Origin: Deltaproteobacteria bacterium
GTDB lineage: Bacteria; Desulfobacterota; Dissulfuribacteria; Dissulfuribacterales; JALVPX01
Direction: 5' to 3'
Assembly: GCA_027061625.1 (NCBI GenBank)
Contig: JAMOVF010000158.1
Span: forward strand, 1 to 5,245
Length of the DNA stretch: 5,245 nt
Part shown: one piece after another, positions 1 through 5,245 of the stretch
Layout of the letters: every line of letters starts with the position of its first letter
Numbering within the stretch: the first letter of the stretch is position 1
Made by a program: the position numbers and the translations under genes
Notes under the pieces: model-generated
What the model was told of the DNA's origin: nothing
Databases searched by the model: none
The model's input: the letters and a program-made list of their open reading frames with translations, nothing else

Positions 1-572
1 ACCTCTAAGTCAAACAGCAAGATCTCCACAGCAAATAGAGTTCCTGCCATTGGGGCCTGAAATGTAGCAGCAATGCCAGCTGCTGCCCCACAAGCAACAG
101 CAAGCCTCCTGGATTCACTATCCAGCTTGAAAAATTGAGCAATAGATGAGCCTATGGAAGAACCAATCTGCACAATCGGCCCTTCCCTGCCCACTGAAGC
201 GCCAGCAGCAAGCAAAGCAGCAGTCACAAAACTTTTAATAATAGTGACCCTGTGACGTATTTTGGCACCTTTCAGGGCTAAGGCCTCCATAACTTCAGGA
301 ACACCTGGGCCTCTTACCTCTGGCGCCCAAAAAGTAACAATAGGTCCAATAGCTAAACCAACCAGAAAAGGTATTAAAATTCTAAAAAAAGGATTAACAG
401 CACAAACTTTCTCCACAAGGTCTTTATGGGAAGCTCCCCAGAAAAAGGCCTCAAACAAATCTATCAGCTTACGGAAAAAAACGGCGCCCAGGCCAGCCAA
501 TGCTCCAATTGTAAGGGCCAGGATCAAAGGATAGAGATAATCCTTCAAGGCCTGTTTTTTATTAATTTTCAT
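1..572 (-). CDS. ClC-family chloride channel / anion-proton antiporter, N-terminal 190 residues (partial)
   Basis: This is the N-terminal part of an inner-membrane voltage-gated-type chloride channel (ClC) protein; the C-terminus lies beyond position 1. Family signatures appear in the expected order. The first selectivity motif is GPGVPEV at residues 88-94. The gating-glutamate motif GREGP is at 128-132, with E130 as the likely external gate. A GSSIGSSIAQ stretch follows at 137-146, then GAAAGIAATFQAPMAG at 162-177, which leads into TLFAVE. Hydrophobic helices include about 13-32 and 62-82. Two residues stand out: P89 where the E. coli protein has serine, and I184 where it has the internal proton glutamate. 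I chose the ATG at 572 because an in-frame TAA lies three codons upstream. It lacks a well-placed Shine-Dalgarno; a GGGGA is about 19 nt away. The gene is divergent from cobQ. The family call is very secure; channel versus antiporter and the transported anion are not settled. Confidence 0.95.
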   Translation of the reverse strand, partial: MKINKKQALKDYLYPLILALTIGALAGLGAVFFRKLIDLFEAFFWGASHKDLVEKVCAVNPFFRILIPFLVGLAIGPIVTFWAPEVRGPGVPEVMEALALKGAKIRHRVTIIKSFVTAALLAAGASVGREGPIVQIGSSIGSSIAQFFKLDSESRRLAVACGAAAGIAATFQAPMAGTLFAVEILLFDLE

Positions 573-739
573 TATAATTTATTCTGACCAATCCCCTTTA
601 TTTGTTTAAAAGCTGAACATTTCATAACAACAGGATAATATCAGCCGAAGAAATCTTTTATCAAGGTTATTCTCATACAAAATAACTGATTGATATTGAG
701 GCTTGAAATTCCACTTCCTGCCGCCTATTTTTCCTTTCC
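573..739. other. Divergent intergenic region between the ClC gene and cobQ
   Basis: This 167-bp gap must hold the start signals for two genes read in opposite directions, yet it shows no convincing promoter pair. A GATAAT at 634-639 resembles a rightward -10 box but has no -35 at proper spacing. A TTGATA at 690-695 resembles a -35 box but has no matching -10. No cobalamin riboswitch B12-box sequence was recognised. The last 15 bases before cobQ are pyrimidine-rich, with no purine-rich ribosome binding site. Confidence 0.5.
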
Positions 740-2215
740 ATGTCTAAAAGAGCAAAGGCCATAATGTTCCAAGGAACAGGTTCTGGCGTAGGTAAAAGCA
801 TTGTTGCTGCTGCCATGTGCCGGATCCTTGCAAAAAGAGGGGTATCTGTTGCTCCCTTTAAGGCCCAAAATATGGCGCTCAACTCCTTTGTAACCCATGA
901 TGGCCTTGAAATGGGAAGGGCTCAAGTTTTCCAGGCTGAAGCCTGCGGCTTGAAACCAGATGTGAGAATGAACCCTGTTCTGCTGAAACCTTCTGCTGAC
1001 TCCAAGTCCCAGGTTATACTCATGGGCAGGCCTAAAGGCCATTACAGCGCAAGGAACTACTATAAAAATCATGAGCACCACTTGGCTGTAGCAAGAGAAG
1101 CCTATGATTCCCTGGCAAGGGAATATGATGTTATTGTCCTTGAAGGTGCTGGAAGCCCTGCTGAAATAAATCTTCAGAAGACAGACCTTGTGAATATGGC
1201 CATGGCAGAATATAGCCAGGCAAGGGTGATATTGGTGGGGGATATTGACAGGGGCGGCGTTTTTGCCTGGCTGAAAGGCACATATGACCTGGTACAAAAG
1301 CATCATAAACCCCTCATTTCAGGCTATATAATCAACAAATTCCGCGGTGACGTTACTTTGCTTGAGCCAGGCATCAGACAATTTGAGGCAATTACCCCTA
1401 TGCCTTGCTTGGGAGTTTTGCCTTGGTTTAATGAAATCACCGTGGACCAGGAAGATGGAGTCTTTGTACAGGCCTTAAACAGTACAAAGGGCCAAGTGAA
1501 CATTGCAGTAATACACCTTCCGAGAATCAGCAACTTCACAGATTTTGCGCCTTTGGCCTTTGAGGAAGATGTTGCCTTATCCTTTCCCAGGTTGCCTGAA
1601 CAACTTGGAAAATGCGACTGTTTGATCATCCCAGGCACCAAGGCCACCAGGGATGATTTACATTTTTTAAAAGAGAATGGATGGCTGGATAAAATTCATT
1701 CCATGGCCCGCAACCAGGTGGTAATCTTAGGAATTTGCGGCGGCTACCAGATGCTGGGCATTGAAGTAAGGGATCCAAACGGCATAGAAGGAGCCCCTGG
1801 AGCCTCAAAGGGCCTTGGCCTCCTTCCTGTAATCACTGAAATGGAAGGAAAAAAGAAGCTTTCTCAAACAGCCACCTATCTTACCTGCCCGCCTTTTTCC
1901 CTTGGCACGCCTGTAAAGGCTGAGGGCTATGAAATACATATGGGCAGCACATGGCATACGAGCAGAGGCGAAAACAGCAGCCTTATTTGCACAAATGAAA
2001 ATGGGACCATAGTGGGCACATATCTCCATGGTATATTTGAAAACGATGAATTAAGGCGCAACTTTATAGACTTTATAAGAACTAAAAAAGGCCTTAAACC
2101 AGTAAAAAAAGCCCGCTCTTACAAACTTTTCAGAAAGAAACAGCTGGATAAATTGGCTGAATGGATGGAAAAAAGCTGCAACATGCAAAAACTCCTTGAG
2201 TTGGTGGGTTTGTGA
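740..2215 (+). CDS. cobQ: Cobyric acid synthase, glutamine-hydrolysing (CobQ/CbiP)
   Basis: This cytosolic enzyme uses glutamine and ATP to amidate the b, d, e and g carboxylates of adenosylcobyrinic acid a,c-diamide, giving adenosylcobyric acid. The N-terminal dethiobiotin-synthetase-like ATPase domain spans about residues 5-235. It has a P-loop GTGSGVGKS at 12-20, KAQNMALNS at 41-49, LEGAGSPAEINL at 134-145 and GDIDRGGVFA at 167-176. The C-terminal class I glutamine amidotransferase domain, from about 252, has the nucleophile C333 in GICGGYQMLG, GYEIHMG at 396-402 and the catalytic histidine H430 in TYLHG. Length, 491 residues, is normal for the family and all key residues are present. The ATG at 740 is the only usable start: an in-frame TGA lies at 704-706 with no start codon between. 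It has no Shine-Dalgarno; the preceding bases are mostly pyrimidines. The gene overlaps cbiB by four bases, so the two are very likely co-translated. Confidence 0.98.
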   Translation: MSKRAKAIMFQGTGSGVGKSIVAAAMCRILAKRGVSVAPFKAQNMALNSFVTHDGLEMGRAQVFQAEACGLKPDVRMNPVLLKPSADSKSQVILMGRPKGHYSARNYYKNHEHHLAVAREAYDSLAREYDVIVLEGAGSPAEINLQKTDLVNMAMAEYSQARVILVGDIDRGGVFAWLKGTYDLVQKHHKPLISGYIINKFRGDVTLLEPGIRQFEAITPMPCLGVLPWFNEITVDQEDGVFVQALNSTKGQVNIAVIHLPRISNFTDFAPLAFEEDVALSFPRLPEQLGKCDCLIIPGTKATRDDLHFLKENGWLDKIHSMARNQVVILGICGGYQMLGIEVRDPNGIEGAPGASKGLGLLPVITEMEGKKKLSQTATYLTCPPFSLGTPVKAEGYEIHMGSTWHTSRGENSSLICTNENGTIVGTYLHGIFENDELRRNFIDFIRTKKGLKPVKKARSYKLFRKKQLDKLAEWMEKSCNMQKLLELVGL

Positions 2216-3213
2216 ACATACCTGTCTTACCCTTGAGCCCTAACTTTTTCGGCCTGGATTTGCTGGCTGGCCTTTTTTTAGACATTATGTTTGGTGATCC
2301 TGAAGGGTTGCCCCATCCTATCAGGTTAATTGGCAAAGCCATTGAATATGGCGAAATCAAATTCCGAAAGCTGCCTGTAACGCCAATTATTCAAGGGGCC
2401 TTGCTGACAATTGTGATTGTCTCTTTTTCCATTCTTATACCTGCCATGCTCTTACATACAGCTCATGCCATATTCCCAATATTTGCCTTTGTCATCTCTT
2501 CCATAATAATCTACTACACACTTTCTCTAAAATGCTTGGCAGAAGAAGCAAAGGCAGTGGCCAAGGCTCTGGAACAAGGAGGGCTGGAAATCGCTAGAAA
2601 ACAGGTAGCTAGGATTGTGGGCCGGGAAACTTCAGCACTGTCCCATTCCGGTATTGCTGCTGCTGCCATTGAAAGCGTTGCCGAAAACCTGGTAGATGGC
2701 TTTATGTCTCCCTTTTTTTTCTGCGCCTTGGGCGGCCCATCAATGGCCATGGGGTATAAGAGTGTTAACACCTTGGATTCCATGATTGGATATAAAAACG
2801 ATAAATACATTGACTTTGGAAAAATGGCTGCAAGGTTAGACGATCTTTGCAATTTCCTGCCAGCCCGCATTACAGTGGTAGCAATAGCACTGGCATCACC
2901 CTTTGTTAAAGGGCCTCATTTTGGTGTTGTATTAAAGAAAGGATTCCAAGAGGGGAAAAACCACCAAAGCCCTAATGCCGGCCTGCCGGAAGCCTCCTTT
3001 GCCTGGGTATTGGGAACCAAGCTGTCTGGCCCAATCAGCTATGGAGGCAGAATAGAAAATAGGCCTTACATGAATACCAGAGGCAGGGAGCCTTATGCTG
3101 AAGATATCTATTCAGCAGTAAAATTGATGTATTTGAGCAGCACAATTGGAATGGCCCTGATTTTGGCCTCGATTATGGCTGGCACAGCAATTTTAGCGTT
3201 ATTGTTTGGATAA
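2212..3213 (+). CDS. cbiB: Adenosylcobinamide-phosphate synthase CbiB (CobD in the aerobic nomenclature)
   Basis: This integral membrane enzyme attaches the aminopropanol (phosphate) arm to the remaining free carboxylate of adenosylcobyric acid, the step directly after CobQ. Family hallmarks seen are DIMFGDPEGLPHPIRLIG at residues 24-41, ESVAENLVDGFMSP at 154-167, NTLDSMIGYKN at 187-197 followed by AARLDDL at 206-212, and SPNAGLPEASFAW at 253-265. Hydrophobic segments lie at about 60-83, 86-104, 217-232 and 308-331. The length of 333 residues is typical. The start is a GTG whose last two bases begin the TGA of cobQ (GTGA overlap), with only a weak GGTGGG upstream, so translation probably depends on coupling to cobQ. 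A TTG at codon 8 is a less likely alternative start. The partner enzyme that supplies aminopropanol phosphate is not in this window. Confidence 0.97.
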   Translation: MNIPVLPLSPNFFGLDLLAGLFLDIMFGDPEGLPHPIRLIGKAIEYGEIKFRKLPVTPIIQGALLTIVIVSFSILIPAMLLHTAHAIFPIFAFVISSIIIYYTLSLKCLAEEAKAVAKALEQGGLEIARKQVARIVGRETSALSHSGIAAAAIESVAENLVDGFMSPFFFCALGGPSMAMGYKSVNTLDSMIGYKNDKYIDFGKMAARLDDLCNFLPARITVVAIALASPFVKGPHFGVVLKKGFQEGKNHQSPNAGLPEASFAWVLGTKLSGPISYGGRIENRPYMNTRGREPYAEDIYSAVKLMYLSSTIGMALILASIMAGTAILALLFG

Positions 3214-3229
3214 AAATAATATATTAGTT

Positions 3230-3236
3230 AAAGGAG
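3230..3236 (+). promoter_or_regulatory. Ribosome binding site of the C_GCAxxG_C_C gene
   Basis: AAAGGAG sits 7 nt before the ATG at 3244 and fixes that start. It is much stronger than the sites of cobQ and cbiB, so this gene can be translated independently of the cobalamin genes. The 30-nt gap after cbiB is AT-rich and includes TAATAT at 3217-3222 and TATATT at 3220-3225. No good -35 box lies upstream, so a separate promoter is possible but not shown. Confidence 0.75.
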
Positions 3237-3243
3237 CAAAATA

Positions 3244-3714
3244 ATGGATACTAACCAGAAAATGTGCGACAATGCAGTTGATCTCTTTTTAAGAGGTTTC
3301 CACTGCAGCCAGGCAATTTTGCAGGCCTGTTCACCGCTAGTTGGAGACAAACCACCATCACCAGAACTTATAGCTGCCATGGCACCCTTTGGGGGAGGCA
3401 TGGGAAGCACTGGTAAGGTGTGCGGCACCCTTTCCGGCGCCTTGGCCTTGATCGGTTTTACCATGGGAAAAAAAGATCCTGAGTCCAAGGATCACAAGGA
3501 TATGTGGCGTTTGAGCTACAAACTGGTAAAGGAATTTGAGGAACTAACCAAGGAATATGGTGGTGTAAATTGTTCAAACATTGCCAGGGTCAACTGGAAA
3601 GACAGAAACAGCGTTAAAACCTTTTACAAAGATCCCAACAGCAGACGCCAGGAATGCCTTAAAGTTATCCGGGGCACCTGCAAGATCCTGAATGACCTAT
3701 TATCCAAGGAGTAA
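3244..3714 (+). CDS. C_GCAxxG_C_C family protein, putative redox-active cysteine protein
   Basis: This 156-residue soluble protein fits the small C_GCAxxG_C_C family, usually about 140 residues with four conserved cysteines, a predicted redox role and no established reaction. Visible landmarks are FHCSQAILQAC at residues 19-29 (C21), a glycine-rich PFGGGMGSTGKVCGTLSG stretch at 48-65 with C60, C110 in GGVNCSN, and C138 in ECLKV. The family's CGAxxG motif reads CGTLSG here, so alanine is replaced by threonine. Extra cysteines are C8, C29 and C146. There is no signal peptide or membrane segment, so it should be cytosolic. It starts 30 nt after cbiB on the same strand with a strong ribosome binding site, consistent with a shared transcript. 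Whether the cysteines bind metal, form disulfides or carry electrons cannot be told from sequence. The family assignment rests on the cysteine pattern. Confidence 0.88.
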   Translation: MDTNQKMCDNAVDLFLRGFHCSQAILQACSPLVGDKPPSPELIAAMAPFGGGMGSTGKVCGTLSGALALIGFTMGKKDPESKDHKDMWRLSYKLVKEFEELTKEYGGVNCSNIARVNWKDRNSVKTFYKDPNSRRQECLKVIRGTCKILNDLLSKE

Positions 3715-3722
3715 TTCCAGCC

Positions 3723-3750
3723 CTTGACTCACCTCCTTAAGTGCTTATTT
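3723..3750 (+). promoter_or_regulatory. Candidate sigma-32-like heat-shock promoter of hsp20
   Basis: CTTGACT at 3723-3729, preceded by CC, resembles the sigma-32 -35 element (CTTGAAA). It is followed after 13 nt by GCTTATTT at 3743-3750, which matches CCCCATnT at the C, A, T and last T positions. That spacing suits sigma-32, and the downstream gene is a heat-shock gene. As a sigma-70 promoter it is poorer: TTGACT at 3724-3729 is a good -35, but the best -10 at 16 nt spacing is TATTTG. The predicted start would fall near 3757, leaving a leader of about 35 nt. This is a pattern match only. Confidence 0.4.
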
Positions 3751-3782
3751 GTTAAATTGAAGGGAATTATTTCAAAGGAGGT
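3731..3782 (+). promoter_or_regulatory. Inverted repeat pairing the hsp20 Shine-Dalgarno with an upstream complement (possible RNA thermometer)
   Basis: ACCTCCTT at 3731-3738 is the exact reverse complement of AAGGAGGT at 3775-3782, the hsp20 ribosome binding site, 8 nt before the ATG. In RNA the two arms would form an 8-bp stem (four G-C and four A-U pairs) around a 36-nt AU-rich loop, hiding the site. Bacterial small heat-shock genes are often controlled by leader RNA thermometers of ROSE or fourU type; this element matches neither in detail. If the promoter at 3723-3750 is used, the upstream arm is not transcribed, so pairing needs a transcript that starts further upstream. Confidence 0.4.
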
Positions 3783-3790
3783 AGAAATAG

Positions 3791-4234
3791 ATGTTTGAAA
3801 TTACTCCATGGAAACCAGTGAAGGAATTGAGCCGTTTTCGTCAGGAAATGGATAAATTATGGGAGGACTTCTTTGGACGTGGTGAACTGCTGCCTGCAGA
3901 AGCAGAAACCGCCTGGGTACCGGCAATTGATGTAAAAGAGACGGACGATGCCGTTATTGTAGAAGCAGAACTGCCAGGCATGGAGCCAAAAGATATTGAT
4001 GTTTCCGTCTCAGGTGACATGCTTATCATCAAAGGCGAAAAAAAGAGGGAAAAGGAAGAAAAAGGTGAAAATTATTACAGGATGGAAACTAGGTATGGCA
4101 CATTTTCCAGGGCCATCAGAATTCCTGTGCCTGTAGATCAAGACAAAATCGAGGCAAAATATGATAAGGGCGTCTTAAAGATTACCTTGCCCAAAAAGGA
4201 GGAGAGCAAGGCCAAACAGATAGAAATCAAGTAG
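3791..4234 (+). CDS. hsp20: Small heat-shock protein, Hsp20/alpha-crystallin family
   Basis: This is an ATP-independent cytosolic holdase chaperone that binds unfolding proteins under stress and normally forms oligomers. The 147-residue protein has the usual three parts. A short N-terminal arm, rich in W, F and charged residues, spans about 1-40. The alpha-crystallin domain spans about 41-135, with WVPAIDVKETDDAVIVEAEL at 42-61, LPGMEPKDIDVSVSG at 61-75 and the closing signature KGVLKITLPK at 126-135. The C-terminal tail carries an IEI motif (I-x-I) at 144-146 for subunit contacts. The strand 5-6 loop region (about 80-100) is highly charged and lysine/glutamate-rich. The start has a perfect AAGGAGGT ribosome binding site at 3775-3782. 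The gene lies 76 nt after the cysteine-protein gene with no terminator between, so read-through from the cobalamin unit is possible. The 88 nt after its stop lead to the terminator. Confidence 0.97.
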   Translation: MFEITPWKPVKELSRFRQEMDKLWEDFFGRGELLPAEAETAWVPAIDVKETDDAVIVEAELPGMEPKDIDVSVSGDMLIIKGEKKREKEEKGENYYRMETRYGTFSRAIRIPVPVDQDKIEAKYDKGVLKITLPKKEESKAKQIEIK

Positions 4235-4322
4235 AGGCTGCATTTTAAAAAATTTTATTAAGATAATCTTTCAAGACAGTTTATAAACACCTCCTCTAAT
4301 CATGATCTCTCTCCCTAAAAAT

Positions 4323-4358
4323 AAAAAGCGGGGTTCAAGTGACCCCGCTTTTTTATTT
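4323..4358. terminator. Bidirectional rho-independent terminator between hsp20 and the SIMPL gene
   Basis: Arms at 4323-4334 and 4342-4353 form a perfect 12-bp stem with a GCGGGGT/ACCCCGC core and a 7-nt loop (4335-4341). On the plus strand the stem runs into TTTTTTATTTTT, which ends hsp20. On the minus strand the A-tract becomes TTTTTATTTTT, which ends the SIMPL gene. The hairpin begins 6 bases past the SIMPL stop codon and 88 bases past the hsp20 stop, so one element serves both convergent genes. Confidence 0.93.
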
Positions 4359-5066
4359 TTACTTTAAAAGAGCAACACTCCCAGATACCGAAACCTTTAC
4401 CTGGTTCATGCCTGGTGATACTTCTGGAGCTGTTACTGACTCTGCTGTGTCAACCATCATCTTGGCCCTGTAAATTGGAACAGGGCTTGGATAACGGCCC
4501 GAAGTGGAGATAGAAACATCCTTAAGCCTCCAGCCTTGAAAATCAAATTGGTGTGCCACAATATCTGCCCTTTGTTTAAATTTTTGTAAGGCCTTTGCAA
4601 TTAAATTATCCTGCATCTCATCAACCTTCTCCCTGGAAGGCTCAAATTCCATACCATTAAGGTGTAAAAAGGCCTGTAGTTTGCCTAGAAGCTGGGTTAA
4701 AGCCTTCATATCCCTACCCTTCAGCACCAATTCCTGTCTTACTATCCAGCCCTTTTGCTTTCCTTTTTCCCACCATTGACTGGTCCTGTAATTTGTGGTC
4801 TTGATCTGAACATCGTTTAGTTTCCTTGCCAGTGAAATCGCCTTTTTCATCTTGGAATTAACAATATCTGCCAGCTTGGCCGTATCTTTCCCCTTTTCCA
4901 TGGCTTCAAGCCTTACGATCATTAAGTCGTTAGCTATTTCAGACACAGCTTCTGCCCTCAAATGCACCAGAGGCATCTTGGAAACAGGTTTCTCCTGTTG
5001 ATCAGCAAATGCCAAACTGCTGCTCAAAAATAGAAAACATATCAATATACGTATTGCACAATTCAT
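4359..5066 (-). CDS. Exported SIMPL-domain (DUF541) protein, YggE-like
   Basis: This 235-residue protein begins with a clear Sec signal peptide: basic N-terminus, hydrophobic core at about 5-16 and a likely cut after AFA at residue 21. There is no lipobox, so the mature protein should be periplasmic. The rest resembles the SIMPL/DUF541 family, which includes E. coli YggE. An N-terminal VHLRAEAVSEIANDLMIVR strand region (about 34-52) is followed by helices and the IKTTNYRTSQWW stretch at 88-99. A KALQKFKQRADIVAHQF helix lies at 158-174, then LKDVSISTSG at 181-190, and the terminal PGMNQVKVSVSGSVAL at 218-233 is typical of these proteins. Family functions are poorly defined; oxidative-stress and envelope roles have been proposed. 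The ATG has AAGGAG 8 nt upstream (5075-5080). The stop codon abuts the T-tract of the shared terminator. Confidence 0.88.
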   Translation of the reverse strand: MNCAIRILICFLFLSSSLAFADQQEKPVSKMPLVHLRAEAVSEIANDLMIVRLEAMEKGKDTAKLADIVNSKMKKAISLARKLNDVQIKTTNYRTSQWWEKGKQKGWIVRQELVLKGRDMKALTQLLGKLQAFLHLNGMEFEPSREKVDEMQDNLIAKALQKFKQRADIVAHQFDFQGWRLKDVSISTSGRYPSPVPIYRAKMMVDTAESVTAPEVSPGMNQVKVSVSGSVALLK

Positions 5067-5098
5067 AGCTCCATCTCCTTTTTTAGTTTGAGACGCCG

Positions 5099-5245
5099 TT
5101 AGACAACATTCTCGTTTTCAATGCCTTGATTGTAAAGTATAACAGTTTTCCTTCCTACATGAAAAACATGGATACCTCCAGGAATCCTTTGAGAGTAGTT
5201 TTTCACCAAATTAAAGGGAAATCGGGGACAGGCAAACAATCTATA
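5099..5245 (-). CDS. Possible C-terminal end of an unrecognised gene (partial, uncertain)
   Basis: Read leftwards from the window edge, this frame stays open for 48 codons to a TAA at 5101-5099. The residues read like ordinary protein, for example RIPGGIHVFHVGRKTVILY, but I do not recognise a family. If real, the gene ends 32 nt before the SIMPL start, on the same strand, and could share its transcript. The other two minus frames have stops near the edge. A stretch this long can arise by chance at this base composition, and a minus-strand promoter candidate lies inside it, so the call is weak. Confidence 0.3.
   Translation of the reverse strand, partial: YRLFACPRFPFNLVKNYSQRIPGGIHVFHVGRKTVILYNQGIENENVV
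5136..5165 (-). promoter_or_regulatory. Candidate sigma-70 promoter for the SIMPL gene
   Basis: On the minus strand, TTTTCA (5165-5160) and TATACT (5141-5136) match the -35 and -10 consensus at four and five of six positions, with an 18-nt spacer. Transcription would start near 5129 and give a leader of about 60 nt containing the AAGGAG site. It lies inside the uncertain open frame at 5099-5245; if that frame is a real gene, the promoter would be internal or absent. Confidence 0.35.

Noticed and set aside
262..534. A 90-codon plus-strand open frame inside the ClC region.
   Set aside because: The opposite strand encodes unmistakable ClC motifs over the same bases; this product is low-complexity and basic, as expected for a shadow frame.
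573..739. Possible cobalamin riboswitch ahead of cobQ.
   Set aside because: No B12-box-like sequence was seen, and 167 bp shared with a divergent gene is short for this roughly 200-nt element plus an expression platform.
725..1306. A 193-codon open frame on the minus strand opposite cobQ.
   Set aside because: It lies wholly antisense to strongly conserved CobQ motifs, its product resembles nothing I know, and it has no ribosome binding site that I can see. It is a by-product of cobQ codon use.
3706..3738. Inverted repeat AAGGAG / CTCCTT at the end of the redox gene as a terminator.
   Set aside because: The 6-bp stem has a 21-nt loop and no following T-run. The same CTCCTT pairs better, over 8 bp, with the hsp20 ribosome binding site.
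3715..3790. CIRCE (HrcA) operator before hsp20.
   Set aside because: The TTAGCACTC-N9-GAGTGCTAA repeat is absent; TTAAGTGCTT at 3737-3746 has only a superficial resemblance and no second arm.
4299..4306. Short palindrome ATCATGAT after hsp20.
   Set aside because: Eight-base palindromes are common by chance; there is no second copy or adjacent promoter to suggest an operator.
5168..5245. A plus-strand open frame starting with ATG at 5168 and running off the window.
   Set aside because: It is only 26 codons, has no ribosome binding site, and is in codon register with the minus-strand open frame, so at most one of the two can be real.

Overview
The window looks like ordinary chromosome of an anaerobic bacterium, with GC content judged by eye at about 40-45%. 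My best guess is a sulfate-reducer-like deltaproteobacterium (Desulfobacterota, possibly Desulfovibrionales). This rests on the general look of the CobQ protein and on a redox protein of the C_GCAxxG_C_C family, which I recall mainly from anaerobes. It is an inference, not a measured placement.

Layout. Positions 1-572 (minus) hold the N-terminal 190 residues of a ClC chloride channel/antiporter, cut by the window edge. A 167-bp divergent gap follows. A rightward unit then runs cobQ (740-2215), cbiB (2212-3213, 4-nt GTGA overlap) and a small cysteine-rich redox protein gene (3244-3714, 30 nt after cbiB). A small heat-shock protein gene, hsp20 (3791-4234), comes next behind a 76-bp gap with promoter- and RNA-structure-like signals. 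A strong bidirectional terminator (4323-4358) separates hsp20 from a convergent gene for an exported SIMPL/DUF541 protein (4359-5066, minus). The last 147 bp hold an open minus-strand frame that may be the C-terminus of another gene, or may be chance.

How the genes work together. CobQ and CbiB carry out consecutive late steps of adenosylcobalamin synthesis: four amidations to cobyric acid, then aminopropanol(-phosphate) attachment that closes the lower side chain. Their coupled start and stop fit one operon. The redox protein may share that transcript, but nothing in the sequence shows a role in cobalamin synthesis. Hsp20 is a stress chaperone and the SIMPL protein is an envelope protein of unclear role.

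Most notable signals. First, the hsp20 leader has an 8-nt exact complement of its own Shine-Dalgarno sequence, a possible RNA thermometer or a way to silence read-through transcripts. It lies inside the spacer of a sigma-32-like promoter. Second, the ClC protein has proline at the central anion-selectivity position and isoleucine where the internal proton glutamate would be. I found no CRISPR array, mobile element, tRNA or rRNA, and no clearly new multi-gene system.
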